64,000 bases of DNA from Pleurocapsa sp. PCC 7327 (GTDB lineage Bacteria; Cyanobacteriota; Cyanobacteriia; Cyanobacteriales; Microcystaceae). Below, piece by piece: positions 34,713 through 45,131 of this stretch (the first letter of the stretch is position 1; each line of letters starts with the position of its first letter). The notes beneath the pieces were generated by a model. That model worked only from the letters and a program-made list of their open reading frames with translations, was not told the DNA's origin and did not search any database. Location: NCBI RefSeq assembly GCF_000317025.1, contig NC_019689.1:4108024-4172023 (forward strand). The letters run 5' to 3'. The translations under genes were made by a program, and so were the position numbers.

Positions 34713-37700
34713 ATGCCACGCCGCGACGATATACGTAAAATCCTGCTTCTAGGTTCGGGTCCGATTGTTATCGGACAAGCCTGCGAATTTGACTATTCTG
34801 GCACACAAGCTTGTAAAGCGCTTCGAGAAGAAGGCTATGAAGTCGTGTTGGTCAACTCCAATCCCGCTACAATTATGACCGACCCGGAAACGGCAGATCG
34901 AACGTATGTAGAACCGCTAACGCCAGAAATCGTTGAAAAGGTCATTGCCAAAGAAAAACCAGATGCTTTACTGCCGACGATGGGGGGACAAACGGCATTA
35001 AACATAGCCGTGGCATTGGCAAAAAGTGGCGTACTGGAAAAGTATAACCTTGAGTTAATCGGGGCAAAGCTGGACGCGATCGAAAAGGCAGAAGATAGGG
35101 AACTGTTTAAAAAAGCCATGCAGCGCATCGGCGTTCCCGTCTGTCCGTCAGGAATCGCTAACAATATTGAGGAAGCAAAAGCGATCGCGCAAGAAATCGG
35201 TTCCTATCCTTTAATTATTCGTCCTGCTTTTACTCTCGGCGGTACTGGCGGCGGCATCGCCTACAACCAGGAAGAATACGAACAGATGGCGCAATACGGA
35301 ATCGATGCGTCTCCCGTCTCGCAAATTTTAGTCGAGAAATCCCTTCTAGGTTGGAAAGAATACGAACTAGAAGTCATGCGCGACTTGGCAGATAATGTCG
35401 TCATTATCTGTTCGATTGAAAATATCGATCCGATGGGCGTACATACGGGAGATTCGATTACCGTCGCCCCCGCCCAAACTCTGACGGATAAAGAATATCA
35501 GCGCCTGCGGGATTATTCTAAAGCGATTATTCGGGAGATTGGCGTAGAAACGGGCGGATCGAACATTCAATTCGCCGTCAATCCCGTCAACGGCGAGGTC
35601 ATCGTCATCGAAATGAATCCCCGCGTGTCTCGATCCTCTGCCCTAGCATCGAAAGCGACGGGATTCCCGATCGCTAAATTTGCAGCGAAGTTAGCAGTGG
35701 GCTATACTCTCGATGAAATTCCCAACGATATTACCAAGAAAACCCCAGCTTCCTTTGAACCGACCATTGATTACGTCGTCACCAAAATCCCCCGTTTCGC
35801 CTTTGAAAAATTCCCAGGCGCACAAGCTATCCTGACGACTCAGATGAAGTCGGTAGGCGAGGCAATGGCAATCGGACGCACCTTCCAAGAATCTTTTCAA
35901 AAAGCCTTGCGATCGCTAGAAATTGGTCGTTTTGGCTTCGGTTGCGACAGACAGGAAACCCTCCCTTCTCTCTCCCAAATTCGGGCAAATCTGAGAACGC
36001 CCAATCCAGAGAGAATCTTTACCATCCATCACGCCTTCCATTTGGGAATGACGGTGGAAGAACTTTACGAACTTACCGCGATCGATCCTTGGTTTTTGGA
36101 CAAAATGCAGGAACTTGTAGAAACCGAGAAGTTTCTCAAGCGGACTCCCCTGCACGAAATTACCAAAGAACAAATGCAGTTTATCAAACAGCAAGGATTT
36201 AGCGATCGCCAAATCGCCTTTGCGACGAAAACCTCAGAAGACCAAGTGAGAGGTTATCGCAAGCATTTAGGCGTTATCCCAGTCTACAAACTCGTCGATA
36301 CTTGCGCGGCAGAATTTGAAGCCTTCACGCCTTATTATTACTCTAGCTACGAACCCGAAGAATCGGAAGTCAGATCCTCTGAGAAGCGCAAAGTCATGAT
36401 TCTCGGCGGAGGACCAAACCGCATCGGACAGGGAATCGAGTTTGACTACTGCTGCTGTCACGCTTCCTTTTCTCTGAGAAATGCAGGGTTCGAGACGATC
36501 ATGGTCAACTCTAACCCAGAAACTGTTTCTACCGATTACGATACGAGCGATCGCCTTTACTTTGAACCCCTCACCAAAGAAGATGTCCTCAATATCATCG
36601 AAGCAGAACGTCCCGAAGGCATTATCGTTCAATTCGGCGGTCAAACGCCCCTCAAATTAGCCGTTCCCTTGCAGGAATACCTAGATGAAAGAGAAGCCAA
36701 TGGGGCTGATTTCGTGCCCAAAATCTGGGGAACGTCACCGGATTCGATCGATATCGCTGAAGATAGGGAACGATTCGAGCAAATTTTGCGCCAATTAAAT
36801 ATTAGCCAACCGCCTAACGGAATCGCCCGCAGCTACCAAGAATCCCTCTCAATCGCCGGACGAATTGGCTATCCGGTGGTAGTACGTCCTTCCTATGTCT
36901 TAGGCGGACGGGCAATGGAAATCGTCTATTCTGACGACGATCTGCAACGATACATGACCTATGCAGTTCAGGTAGAACCCGACCGCCCCATTTTGATCGA
37001 TAAGTTCCTTGAAAATGCGATCGAAGTCGATGTCGATGCGCTATGCGATTCTACGGGGAAAGTCATCATCGGCGGCATTATGGAACACATCGAAGAAGCG
37101 GGGGTTCATTCTGGCGACTCTGCCTGTTCGATTCCTTTTACCTCTTTAGCCAATAGCGCGATCGATACCATTCGTCAGTGGACAGTCAAACTCGCCCAGG
37201 CGCTCAAAGTGGTAGGGTTGATTAATATTCAGTATGCCGTACAAGGGGAACGAGTCTATATTCTAGAAGCCAACCCTCGCGCCTCTCGTACCGTTCCTTA
37301 CGTTTCCAAGGCGACGGGGATTCCTTTAGCCAAGTTTGCTTCTCTCGTCATGTCTGGGAAAACCCTAGAATCGCTAGGCGTTACCTCTGAGTATATTCCT
37401 CACCATATCGCTGTTAAAGAGGCTGTATTGCCCTTCGAGAAGTTTCCGGGGACGGATACTCTACTCGGTCCAGAAATGCGGTCTACGGGCGAAGTAATGG
37501 GCATTGACAGCGATTTTGGCAGGGCATTTGCCAAGGCAGAAATTGCCGCGGGCGTTCGTCTCGCTACAACAGGAACGGTATTTGTTTCGATGAGCGATCG
37601 CGATAAAGTAGCATCGGTTCCTGTCGTTAAGAACCTCATCGATTTAGGATTTAGAGTAGTCGCGACAGCGGGAACGCGCAAAGTCTTGCTAGAAAATGGA

Positions 37701-37988
37701 ATCGATAATGTGGAATTAGTCCTCAAACTCCACGAAGGTCGTCCCCACGTAATTGACTGGATCAAAAACAATTGGATTCAATTCATCATTAATACTCCCA
37801 ATGGAGAAGAATCCCACACCGATGCGCGCCTAATTCGTCGCACGGCATTGGATTATAAGTTGCCAATTATCACTACTCTCGCTGGTGCCAAGGCAACTGT
37901 AGCAGCTATTCGTTCTTTACAGTCCGAACCTTTAGACGTAAAGGCGTTGCAGGATTATATCGCTGGGAACGGTCAATCTGTGGGATAA
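34713..37988 (+). CDS. carB: Carbamoyl-phosphate synthase large subunit
   Basis: CarB makes carbamoyl phosphate from ammonia (supplied by CarA from glutamine), bicarbonate and two ATP, feeding arginine and pyrimidine synthesis. The 1,091 residues contain two homologous ATP-grasp halves: the first from [22 protein letters not shown], the second from [21 protein letters not shown] at about residue 565. Metal/ATP motifs [18 protein letters not shown] and [18 protein letters not shown] mark each half. The C-terminal ~150 residues are the MGS-like allosteric domain ([15 protein letters not shown]). carA is not adjacent, as is usual in cyanobacteria. Confidence 0.98.
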   Translation: MPRRDDIRKILLLGSGPIVIGQACEFDYSGTQACKALREEGYEVVLVNSNPATIMTDPETADRTYVEPLTPEIVEKVIAKEKPDALLPTMGGQTALNIAVALAKSGVLEKYNLELIGAKLDAIEKAEDRELFKKAMQRIGVPVCPSGIANNIEEAKAIAQEIGSYPLIIRPAFTLGGTGGGIAYNQEEYEQMAQYGIDASPVSQILVEKSLLGWKEYELEVMRDLADNVVIICSIENIDPMGVHTGDSITVAPAQTLTDKEYQRLRDYSKAIIREIGVETGGSNIQFAVNPVNGEVIVIEMNPRVSRSSALASKATGFPIAKFAAKLAVGYTLDEIPNDITKKTPASFEPTIDYVVTKIPRFAFEKFPGAQAILTTQMKSVGEAMAIGRTFQESFQKALRSLEIGRFGFGCDRQETLPSLSQIRANLRTPNPERIFTIHHAFHLGMTVEELYELTAIDPWFLDKMQELVETEKFLKRTPLHEITKEQMQFIKQQGFSDRQIAFATKTSEDQVRGYRKHLGVIPVYKLVDTCAAEFEAFTPYYYSSYEPEESEVRSSEKRKVMILGGGPNRIGQGIEFDYCCCHASFSLRNAGFETIMVNSNPETVSTDYDTSDRLYFEPLTKEDVLNIIEAERPEGIIVQFGGQTPLKLAVPLQEYLDEREANGADFVPKIWGTSPDSIDIAEDRERFEQILRQLNISQPPNGIARSYQESLSIAGRIGYPVVVRPSYVLGGRAMEIVYSDDDLQRYMTYAVQVEPDRPILIDKFLENAIEVDVDALCDSTGKVIIGGIMEHIEEAGVHSGDSACSIPFTSLANSAIDTIRQWTVKLAQALKVVGLINIQYAVQGERVYILEANPRASRTVPYVSKATGIPLAKFASLVMSGKTLESLGVTSEYIPHHIAVKEAVLPFEKFPGTDTLLGPEMRSTGEVMGIDSDFGRAFAKAEIAAGVRLATTGTVFVSMSDRDKVASVPVVKNLIDLGFRVVATAGTRKVLLENGIDNVELVLKLHEGRPHVIDWIKNNWIQFIINTPNGEESHTDARLIRRTALDYKLPIITTLAGAKATVAAIRSLQSEPLDVKALQDYIAGNGQSVG

Positions 37989-38032
37989 GCGTTGCCCATC
38001 TTCCCGCATCTTATGGTTTTATCGATCTAATA

Positions 38033-38080
38033 TCGGGAATTTCTCTTCCGTCGGAGTGACAACAGAAGAGAAATTCCCGA
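38033..38080. terminator. Long hairpin between convergent carB and CAP/RTX genes
   Basis: A perfect 16-bp stem (left arm 38033-38048, TCGGGAATTTCTCTTC; right arm 38065-38080) with a 16-base loop. It lacks a T-run, so it could be a transcript-stabilising or bidirectional stop structure rather than a classic intrinsic terminator. Confidence 0.7.
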
Positions 38081-38115
38081 TCGCTGTAGGCATTATACGC
38101 CTATTAACTTATCGG

Positions 38116-39204
38116 CTAAACGTAATTGAAGGAATTACTTTCAAGAGAAAGGTTGCTGGTATTTTGTACCACGGCAATCAGTTCGTCTTGACCCGTCGTT
38201 TTTAGGTAAATTGCCGTACCTGCGGGCAATCCTTGCGGAGCAGATCCCAAGGCATAATTACTCGCACTACCCTTAAGTTGAATGATATCACCCTCAGCTT
38301 GGCTAAAATCTTGAATCAGAGCATAATCTGCCTGACCCAGAGTATTATTTTGACCGTCGTTGTAGTAGACATTATTGCTATCGCCTAGCCTGAAAGTGTC
38401 AGCACCTGCACCGCCTGCGAGCGTATCGATTTCGCCTCTCCCTGGTTGTTGGTTGGTAGCGACACCGACAAGTGTATCCGTTCCATCCCCACCGAGGAGC
38501 ATATCTTTACCAGAACCGCCGGAGAGATAATCGTCTCCTCCATCGCCATAAACGCGATCGCTACCCGAACCAGCGAATAGTCTGTCGTTACCGCCTTGAC
38601 CTCTAAGGGTGTCATTTCCTCCATAACCGTAAATGGTTTGAGCAGAAGAGTCGCCAGTCAGTTCGTCGTTTCCGTTGGTGCCCTTAATTCCCCCGGAACC
38701 TTGAGTTTCTCCAGAAGGGTTAGGATTGGGGCTAGGCGATGGAGTCGAGGAACCGTCACTCTGAGCTGTGTAGGTGCCTGGGTTGGGATCGCCTGCACCG
38801 AATACTTGAGTCCAGTAGCGCTGATAATTGATGCGTCCGCTATCGTTGGCTAGGTAGGCATATCCTACTCCTAGATGAGTGTAGTTGGGATTGAGAATAT
38901 TCGCACGGTGCCCGGAACTATTCATCCACGCTTGCATGACGGCTTCTGGACTTGTTTGACCGGCAGCAATATTTTCTCCCACAGTTGTCCACCGATAACC
39001 CGCTTGAGTAGCGCGATCGCTCGGTCTTGACCCATTACCCGGATCGACGTGACTGAAAAAGTCGCCATTCGCCATACGACCGGAATGACCATCTGCGGCA
39101 GCATCTAATTTTTGGCTGAGGCTTAAGGATCTTAAGCCCTGCTTAGCGCGTTCTTGGTTTACGAGTCCGAGTATTCTTTGGTCAAATTGGTCGGTTAGAG
39201 TCAC
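38116..39204 (-). CDS. CAP/SCP-domain protein with RTX calcium-binding repeats
   Basis: Residues ~8-145 are a bacterial CAP (SCP/PR1-like) domain, with VNQERAKQGL, GENIAAG and GHRANILNPNYTHLGVGY (conserved His/Glu). A Pro/Ser-rich linker follows (~150-170). From ~180 come nonapeptide RTX repeats of the type GGNDTLRGQGGNDRLFAGSG, which bind calcium in a beta-roll. There is no N-terminal signal peptide; RTX repeats and the C-terminal segment indicate type I secretion. The role of such CAP domains outside cells is not established. No type I exporter genes are adjacent. Confidence 0.88.
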   Translation of the reverse strand: MTLTDQFDQRILGLVNQERAKQGLRSLSLSQKLDAAADGHSGRMANGDFFSHVDPGNGSRPSDRATQAGYRWTTVGENIAAGQTSPEAVMQAWMNSSGHRANILNPNYTHLGVGYAYLANDSGRINYQRYWTQVFGAGDPNPGTYTAQSDGSSTPSPSPNPNPSGETQGSGGIKGTNGNDELTGDSSAQTIYGYGGNDTLRGQGGNDRLFAGSGSDRVYGDGGDDYLSGGSGKDMLLGGDGTDTLVGVATNQQPGRGEIDTLAGGAGADTFRLGDSNNVYYNDGQNNTLGQADYALIQDFSQAEGDIIQLKGSASNYALGSAPQGLPAGTAIYLKTTGQDELIAVVQNTSNLSLESNSFNYV

Positions 39205-39603
39205 AAGTTTCTCCTTTCATTAAAACAACTTAAAGCTGCATTCAGCTCTCATTAATGCTTAGTGCATTAGTTACATTTTTGAATAGTCATTCGCGTTGCA
39301 AAGATACACTATAAAATGTAAAAAAATAGATAATCAATTGAAGTGTAAGCTATTGACTATTCCGCGCATTAACTATCTATAAAAGGGTCTAAGCCTTTTT
39401 GTTAAAAATATTTAAGCATAGATTTTGAGTCAGTAAATACGCGAATTTACCGATCTTTCTATTTGCAAAGGAAATTTGCGATCGGTATTTTTATCGACTG
39501 ATTAAATTTACTAATTGTGTTTTTGTTCCGGATCGATTTTTTTTATATAATCTTGACTGTTGTCTACAATATATGAAAAGCATCATGTCGCAGAGTCTAA
39601 AAC
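39205..39603. other. AT-rich divergent intergenic region
   Basis: About 400 bases between the divergent CAP/RTX and sugar-kinase genes. It is AT-rich with T-runs, and no gene, RNA or strong hairpin is recognised. Both promoters must lie here. Confidence 0.35.
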
Positions 39604-40458
39604 ATGAAACGACATGGACTATTTGTTGGCTTATCTACGTTAGACTTCATCTATCTAACTAAAAATATCCCAGAAACTAATCAGAAAATTGTTGCTTTAG
39701 ACCAAACTATTGCAGCTGGAGGACCTGCTACTAATGCTGCCGTAACGTTTAGTTATCTGGGCGATCGCGCTACATTGCTAAGTGTTATTGGCAACCATTC
39801 TATTAGTCAGATAATTCGCTGCGATCTAGAAACTTATTCGGTCAAAATTGTAGATTTAGCGCCAAATCGCACGGAATTACCTTCAGTTTCTTCTATTATC
39901 GTCACCCAATCGACAGGAGAACGAGCGGTTATTTCTGCTAATGCTACTAAATTTCAAGCGATTCCCGAACAAATCCCCTCAGATATTTTACAGGATATCG
40001 AACTCATTTTAATTGACGGGCATCAAATGGCGCTTAGCGTTGCGATCGCTCAACAAGCTAGAGTAAGAAATATTCCAGTCGCGATCGATGGCGGAAGTTG
40101 GAAATCGGGTTTTGAAGAAGTGTTGCCTTTTGTCGATTATGCAATTTGTTCGGCTAATTTTTATCCTCCCAATTGCTATAATCAGGAAGATGTATTTATC
40201 TATCTTCAACAAATAGGCATTCCTCACATTGCGATTACTCAAGGTGAAAACCCCATTCAATATCTCTCTCAAGGAGAAAAGGGAGAAATAGAAATTCCTA
40301 CGATAAAAGCCATCGATACTCTAGGTGCTGGCGATATCTTTCACGGTGCTTTTTGCCACTATATTCTTCAAAAAAATTTTATTGACGCGCTTTCTTGTGC
40401 GACTCAGGTTGCCTCTTATTCCTGTCAATTTTTCGGGACTAGGCAATGGATGCAATAA
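39604..40458 (+). CDS. PfkB-family carbohydrate kinase
   Basis: A 284-residue ribokinase-like kinase. The N-terminus (GLFVGLSTLDFIYLTKNIP) and AAGGPATNAAVTFSYLGDRATLL form the sugar-binding lid region. The C-terminal DTLGAGDIFHGAF is PfkB signature 2 with anion hole GAG and catalytic base D244. ATP would phosphorylate a sugar or nucleoside, but the substrate cannot be read from the sequence. The protein is slightly shorter than typical (300-330), lacking nothing essential that I can see. No partner genes adjoin. Confidence 0.88.
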   Translation: MKRHGLFVGLSTLDFIYLTKNIPETNQKIVALDQTIAAGGPATNAAVTFSYLGDRATLLSVIGNHSISQIIRCDLETYSVKIVDLAPNRTELPSVSSIIVTQSTGERAVISANATKFQAIPEQIPSDILQDIELILIDGHQMALSVAIAQQARVRNIPVAIDGGSWKSGFEEVLPFVDYAICSANFYPPNCYNQEDVFIYLQQIGIPHIAITQGENPIQYLSQGEKGEIEIPTIKAIDTLGAGDIFHGAFCHYILQKNFIDALSCATQVASYSCQFFGTRQWMQ

Positions 40459-40682
40459 GCCTGTAAAACAGCCAAGTTTATTTCATTCTGACTTTATTTC
40501 GCCATGAAATAATACCGTTTTCAAAAATGCCCGCTACAAATCTCTTATTTAATCCATCCACACTTTCCACACACCTCCTTCTCTCTTTATCTGTAGCCAG
40601 AAAAGAGGAAATTGATATAAATTTCTTGTCCCCCAAATCTAAAGTCCGTTTAAACTCAAGATTTTGTTCCTTTGGCATCAAC

Positions 40683-40768
40683 GCCTAGAACTATAGTTCT
40701 AGGCTCAAATCTCAACTCTATTAAAATAGACTGAAATTCCTATCGAGTCTTCTTGAGAAGACTTTTTT
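40683..40768. repeat. Hairpin repeat block (22-bp palindrome plus T-tailed hairpin)
   Basis: A perfect 22-bp palindrome with 10-bp arms (GCCTAGAACT ... AGTTCTAGGC) and a two-base centre lies at 40683-40704. AGTCTTC/GAAGACT arms at 40746-40763 run into T6 and would act as a plus-strand terminator. The same geometry recurs at 51361 and 57906. It sits 3' of the TnpB fragment and may derive from the right end of an IS200/IS605-type element. Confidence 0.7.
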
Positions 40769-40852
40769 ATCAGTCAGGAAATTAATTCCAAGAGTAGTTG
40801 TTGAGAATGATACAAGATCTTAATTGCAACTTTAGCATCTCGGACAGAGAAT

Positions 40853-41060
40853 TTATTCTCTATCTACTGATAGGGTTAAATAGCTATCAGAAACTTTGAC
40901 GTTTTGAGGATACTGAATAGACTGTTTCCCGTGTTTTGATTTGAATCTTGGATAGTTAGCTCTTTTTTCAAAAAAATTATTAAAAGCTACTCTTAGCATA
41001 TTAGAGTAAACAACGTTCGCTACAAAAGAGGATAGCATAGCATTAAGCGATCGCTTTGAA
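40853..41060 (-). pseudogene. TnpB (IS200/IS605 OrfB) fragment
   Basis: The frame contains LRVAFNNFFEKRANYPRFKSKHGKQSIQYPQ..., the conserved N-terminal part of TnpB proteins (compare FxxFFxKRxxYPxFKSKxGxQSIxYPQ). Only about 65 residues remain of roughly 400, with no RuvC acids or zinc finger. The fragment ends in a stop at its 3' side and dissolves upstream near the Uma2 gene. Confidence 0.75.
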
Positions 41061-41105
41061 ATTTCTGTAACGCTTATGATATTCAATAGACATGGAGGTG
41101 AAATT

Positions 41106-41720
41106 ATGACCGCAGCCTTGCCCAAGCTACTAACCTTCGATGAATTTATTGAACGGTATCCCAACGACGGTAAACGCTACGAACTGCATCAAGGAGTAAT
41201 AGTTGAGATGCCCCCACCATCTGGCGACCATGAGGATGTTGTCGGTTTTTTGACACGAAAATTAGCAGTCGAAATTGAGCGGCTAAATCTTCCTTTTAAT
41301 ATTCCAAAAACAGGTTTTGTTAGAACCAAGAGTGCTGATTCGTGCTACTTGCCCGATGTATTGGTACTAAACCAAAATAATTTGAAAAACGAGCCACTTT
41401 GGAAAAAAGAATCTACAGTTACTCAATCCGAATCAATACCATTGGTAATTGAAGTTGTTTCAAATAACTGGCGGGATGACTACCACAAAAAATATGCCGA
41501 TTATGAGGAGATGGGCATTCCCGAATATTGGATTGTTGATTATGCTGCCTTGGGTGCGCGTAAGTTTCTCGGAAATCCCAAGCAGCCGACTATTTTCGTG
41601 TGCGAGTTAGTAGATGGCGAGTATCAAATGACTCCATTTCAGAGCAATAACCTAATTGTCTCCTCAAATTTTCCCCAATTAAATTTAACCGCGCAACAGA
41701 TTTTTGACTCGGTTGGCTAA
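41106..41720 (+). CDS. Uma2-family (DUF820) endonuclease-like protein
   Basis: A 204-residue protein of the large cyanobacterial Uma2 family, with a PD-(D/E)XK nuclease-like fold. The start is set by a strong GGAGGTG ribosome site just before ATG 41106. Family landmarks are LTFDEFIERYPNDGKRYELHQGVIVEMPPPS, the acidic residue in CYLPDVLVL, IPLVIEVVS and YADYEEMGIPEYWIVD. The physiological function is unknown; the genes occur in many copies, often near mobile DNA, as here beside a TnpB fragment. Confidence 0.88.
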   Translation: MTAALPKLLTFDEFIERYPNDGKRYELHQGVIVEMPPPSGDHEDVVGFLTRKLAVEIERLNLPFNIPKTGFVRTKSADSCYLPDVLVLNQNNLKNEPLWKKESTVTQSESIPLVIEVVSNNWRDDYHKKYADYEEMGIPEYWIVDYAALGARKFLGNPKQPTIFVCELVDGEYQMTPFQSNNLIVSSNFPQLNLTAQQIFDSVG

Positions 41721-41740
41721 AGTTCAAATAATGAAAAGTG

Positions 41741-41947
41741 CTATAACTTTTCTTTCAAAGCTAAAGCCTCTTGATAAAAAACAAGGTTTTGACGAGCGAT
41801 TTTTGCCCAACTATATTGTTGTGCAGTACTATAAGCATTACGACGCAACCACTTTAAATAGGAGCGATCGCAAATTAACCTTTTTATAGTCTCCTCGATC
41901 GCGACATCGTCGCGGGGTGGAATAATTAAACCATCATATTTGAGTTA
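41741..41947 (-). pseudogene. C-terminal fragment of a GT4-type glycosyltransferase
   Basis: A 69-codon stretch without a start codon reads LKYDGLIIPPRDDVAIEETI...LRRNAYSTAQQYSWAKIARQNLVFYQEA before TAG. This is the end of a family-4 glycosyltransferase: the G-L-x-x-P-P-x-D nucleotide-sugar segment followed by the Y-S-W-x-x-I-A tail. An in-frame TAA at 41948-41950 and unrelated sequence beyond mark the breakpoint. The first 300 or so residues of the gene are missing. Confidence 0.8.
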
Positions 41948-42033
41948 ATCTCACTACTGGAATGGGATCGCAAGGCGAGCCTTTCAAGTTCGTCCTCTTT
42001 TAACTGCTCTACTGGCGGACAAGATATGAGCTA

Positions 42034-43632
42034 TTACTTGCTTAACTTTTGCTGAATTCGAGACACGATAATATCAACTTCTGGCAACCTTAACTGCATT
42101 ACTAATAGAACAAAAACTCCCAAGGCAACGCTTGCTGATAGACAAAATTGTAATAACAAAAGCAACAGATTATTACTATCTAAAAGTTTTTCCCATCCCC
42201 AATTTACGCCCGAACTTGCTATAGCCGACACGATAGTAATTGCTGTTAACTGTAATAAAGCCAATCCCCATTCACCCAACGGCAAGCCATTAAGTCGGCG
42301 GTTTAAAATCCACAAAAATGCTCCCATGGAAGTGATATTAACGCCAACAGTAGCTAAGACTAATCCTGGAGTTTGAAAAGATTGAATCAATAAATAATCT
42401 AATCCGGCATTGAGAAAAATATTAAAAATACTGACGCGAAAGGGCGTTTCTCCATCGCCCAAAGCATAAAAGACTCTAACTAAAACATCGCGACCTAAAT
42501 AAAAGAACATTCCAAATCCATAAGCCATTAAAACGGGAATGACCATTTGAGAAGCTTCCAGATTAAAAGAGCCACGTTCGTAAATTATCCGAATAATTGG
42601 AGTGGCTGACGCAATAAAAATTGCTGTCAGAGGTAACATCGTGAGGGCAGTTAATAATAATCCCTGACGAATTCTAAATTTTAATTCTTGCCAATTTTCT
42701 GGGGCAGCGAGTTGGGAAAAGACGGGCATAAAAGGCACTAAAATCATATTAGAAATAATGCCCAATGGCGTTAGCACAATGAAATTAGCGTAGCGCATTG
42801 CGGCTGCCGCACCTTCAATATAAGAGGCAAAAAATAAATCGGTATAAACGTTAATATGTAACATTCCAGAAGAAAGGGAGGCGGGGATCATGACTCTCAT
42901 AACATCTCCTACGCCAGGAATGCGCCAATCAAAGCGCAACCGCAACTTACCCATCCCCGACTGAATCTGGGCGTTTAACTGTGCCACCCATTGCAAAAGT
43001 CCGCCTGCTAGCGTTCCTCCCGCTAGCACTACTCCCCCTAATTGCAGGTATCGAGAATCGTTAATTTGCTCTCCCAGCAGCCAAGCGAGAACGGCGACAC
43101 CAATGACGACAGTTAAGCTGGAAAAGAGAGGACTGATACTTGGCAACCAATATTGGTTCGAGGCATTTAGCGTACCGAAACCAATGCCGATCAATCCGGC
43201 AAATACGGCTAGCGGTGCCATAATCCGTAGCTGTAGAATAGCGCTAGCTCTTGCTATCCCGTCTAACCCTGGCGCAAGGATATCGATAAACGTTCCGGCA
43301 AAGACGACTAGAACGACGGTAACGAGTAACAGGACGATACTGATGAGGGTTGTTACCGTTTCCACGATGGGGGCGGCTTCGGACTTGTTCCGCTTTGCCA
43401 AAACACTCACTAAAGCGCTGTGAAAGGGACCGTTAATGCCGCCGAGCAAGATCAGCAGAAAACCGGGAATGACGTAGGCATAGGCGTAGGCGTTGACAAC
43501 GGCTCCCACGCCAAAAGCCCATGCGATCGCCTGTTCGCGAACTAAGCCAAAGATTTTACTGATCAGGGTGGCAATGGCGACGATGCGCGCGATACCAGCT
43601 AGAGAGCGAGGGGATTTTTTCTTCTCAGACAC
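42034..43632 (-). CDS. murJ: Lipid II flippase MurJ (MviN)
   Basis: MurJ flips lipid II across the cytoplasmic membrane for peptidoglycan synthesis. The 532-residue protein has the MVF/MOP pattern of 13-14 helices. It begins with RIVAIATLISKIFGLVREQAIAWAFG, the hallmark N-terminus with its conserved Arg. The start codon is GTG at 43632. It lies 32 bp downstream of the REC-PAS-GGDEF gene on the same strand and may be co-transcribed with it. A glycosyltransferase fragment follows its 3' end. Confidence 0.94.
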   Translation of the reverse strand: MSEKKKSPRSLAGIARIVAIATLISKIFGLVREQAIAWAFGVGAVVNAYAYAYVIPGFLLILLGGINGPFHSALVSVLAKRNKSEAAPIVETVTTLISIVLLLVTVVLVVFAGTFIDILAPGLDGIARASAILQLRIMAPLAVFAGLIGIGFGTLNASNQYWLPSISPLFSSLTVVIGVAVLAWLLGEQINDSRYLQLGGVVLAGGTLAGGLLQWVAQLNAQIQSGMGKLRLRFDWRIPGVGDVMRVMIPASLSSGMLHINVYTDLFFASYIEGAAAAMRYANFIVLTPLGIISNMILVPFMPVFSQLAAPENWQELKFRIRQGLLLTALTMLPLTAIFIASATPIIRIIYERGSFNLEASQMVIPVLMAYGFGMFFYLGRDVLVRVFYALGDGETPFRVSIFNIFLNAGLDYLLIQSFQTPGLVLATVGVNITSMGAFLWILNRRLNGLPLGEWGLALLQLTAITIVSAIASSGVNWGWEKLLDSNNLLLLLLQFCLSASVALGVFVLLVMQLRLPEVDIIVSRIQQKLSK

Positions 43633-43664
43633 GCCAGTTTCAAAATAACTGCTTGGTCTATTAT

Positions 43665-45131
43665 TTACTCAATTTGGGCGACGGCACAATTGCGACCTTG
43701 TTCCTTAGCTCGATACAGTGCTTGGTCAGCCGCCTCAATTAAATTTTTAGGCGACAGCTGTTGAGCCGGTATCTGAGTGGCGATGCCCAAACTCATGGTG
43801 ACATACTCTCTTACAGGCGAAGATTGGTGGGGAATTTGGAGTTGTAGTACTGCCTTGCGGATTGATTGTGCCACTTGTATCGCTCCTGTAGCGGGAGTGT
43901 TGGGCAAGATAATGGCAAACTCCTCTCCCCCGTAACGAGCCACTAAATCCGCCGGACGATTGACAACGCGATCGATCGCTCTCGTCACGGCTTTTAAACA
44001 ATCATCTCCCTCTAGATGACCATAAGAATCGTTGTAGGGTTTAAAGTAATCGATATCCCCTAAAATTACCGACAAAGGCAATTGTTCTCTTAACATCCGC
44101 CGCCACTCTTGTTCGAGATGTTCTTCAAAACGGCGGCGATTGGCTACTCCAGTTAAGCCGTCCGAATTAGCTAGGCGGTGTAAGGTTTGGTTGAGTTGAT
44201 AGAGTTCCAAGTTCATTTGCTGGAGCGAGGATTGATACCTTTGTCGCTCTTCTTCCACTCGTTTGTATTCGGTAATGTTTGTTTGAACGGCGATGTAGTG
44301 AGTTACTTTTCCCGCTTCATCTCTTATGGGAGAAATCGAAATATCATTCCAAAATAGCGTTCCATCTTTGCGATAGTTACGCACGGTGACCCGGCACTCT
44401 TTTTGTTGTCGGATAGCTTGTCGGATGATTTCGAGGGCGGGTTGCTTTCTATCTTCTCCCTGCAAGAAGCGGCAGTTTTTTCCTATGGCTTCTGCCGATG
44501 AATACCCTGTCATGCGTTCAAAACCTGGATTGACGTAAATAACCGGGTTATAGGGCGCGTTTGCATCGGTAATGACAATGCCGTTAGGAGTAGCAGCGAT
44601 CGCGCGATCGAGTAGTAGTAAATTAAGCTGAGGTTGGGGATGAAATCGATGGACGATCTCGTTGAGGCGGAGTTGCTCTTCTAGTTTGGCATCTTTTTGG
44701 GCGAGTTGTTTTTGCAGGGCACTCAATTTGAGTTGCGTTTCTACCCGCATGATTACTTCTTCGGGTTGGTAAGGTTTAGCAATATAATCTGCTCCTCTAA
44801 CAGCAAACGCTCTCGCTTTATCAAAGCTTGCGTCTAACTTGCTTAAGAAAATTACGGGAATTTCTTTGGTTGTTTCTATCGTTTTTAGTTGCTGGTAGAG
44901 TTCGTAACCGTTCAAACGCGGAAGCTTAACATCGAGTAAAATTAAATCGGGCGGCATTGTCTGTGCTGCCATGATTGCCATTTCTCTATCGAGGGCTTGT
45001 CTGATTTGATAGCCGCGCTCGACGAGCAGGCTTGACAGGACGCAAAGGTTGCCTACTTTATTTTCAACTACTAAAATATCTGCCTTATACTCCTGCTCAA
45101 AAATAGAAACATTAGGACTCAGCCATGACAA
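43665..45131 (-). CDS. Response regulator with PAS and GGDEF domains (diguanylate cyclase)
   Basis: A 488-residue signalling protein. Residues ~18-135 are a receiver domain with phospho-acceptor D67 (LILLDVKLP) and Lys in IAKPYQ; the usual acidic pair is E23-N24, a partial departure. A PAS/PAC domain (~185-300; GIVITDANAP, GKNCRFLQGE, similar to flavin-binding LOV motifs) follows, then a GGDEF domain with active-site GGEEF (ARYGGEEFAIIL). It should make cyclic di-GMP. The only plausible start is TTG 45131, which overlaps the divergent hydrolase's start by 7 bp. The NCRFLQ motif suggests blue-light sensing. Confidence 0.9.
   Translation of the reverse strand: MSWLSPNVSIFEQEYKADILVVENKVGNLCVLSSLLVERGYQIRQALDREMAIMAAQTMPPDLILLDVKLPRLNGYELYQQLKTIETTKEIPVIFLSKLDASFDKARAFAVRGADYIAKPYQPEEVIMRVETQLKLSALQKQLAQKDAKLEEQLRLNEIVHRFHPQPQLNLLLLDRAIAATPNGIVITDANAPYNPVIYVNPGFERMTGYSSAEAIGKNCRFLQGEDRKQPALEIIRQAIRQQKECRVTVRNYRKDGTLFWNDISISPIRDEAGKVTHYIAVQTNITEYKRVEEERQRYQSSLQQMNLELYQLNQTLHRLANSDGLTGVANRRRFEEHLEQEWRRMLREQLPLSVILGDIDYFKPYNDSYGHLEGDDCLKAVTRAIDRVVNRPADLVARYGGEEFAIILPNTPATGAIQVAQSIRKAVLQLQIPHQSSPVREYVTMSLGIATQIPAQQLSPKNLIEAADQALYRAKEQGRNCAVAQIE

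Larger units (their letters stand above)
40459..41105. other. Insertion-sequence scrap zone
   Basis: Between the sugar kinase and Uma2 genes there is no intact gene. It holds a short minus-strand frame of doubtful value (40478-40681), a 22-bp palindrome, a terminator-like hairpin and a TnpB fragment. Confidence 0.5.

Noticed and set aside
40478-40681. A 67-codon minus-strand frame after the sugar kinase gene
   Set aside because: No ribosome site, no recognisable motif, and it lies inside a patch of mobile-element debris.
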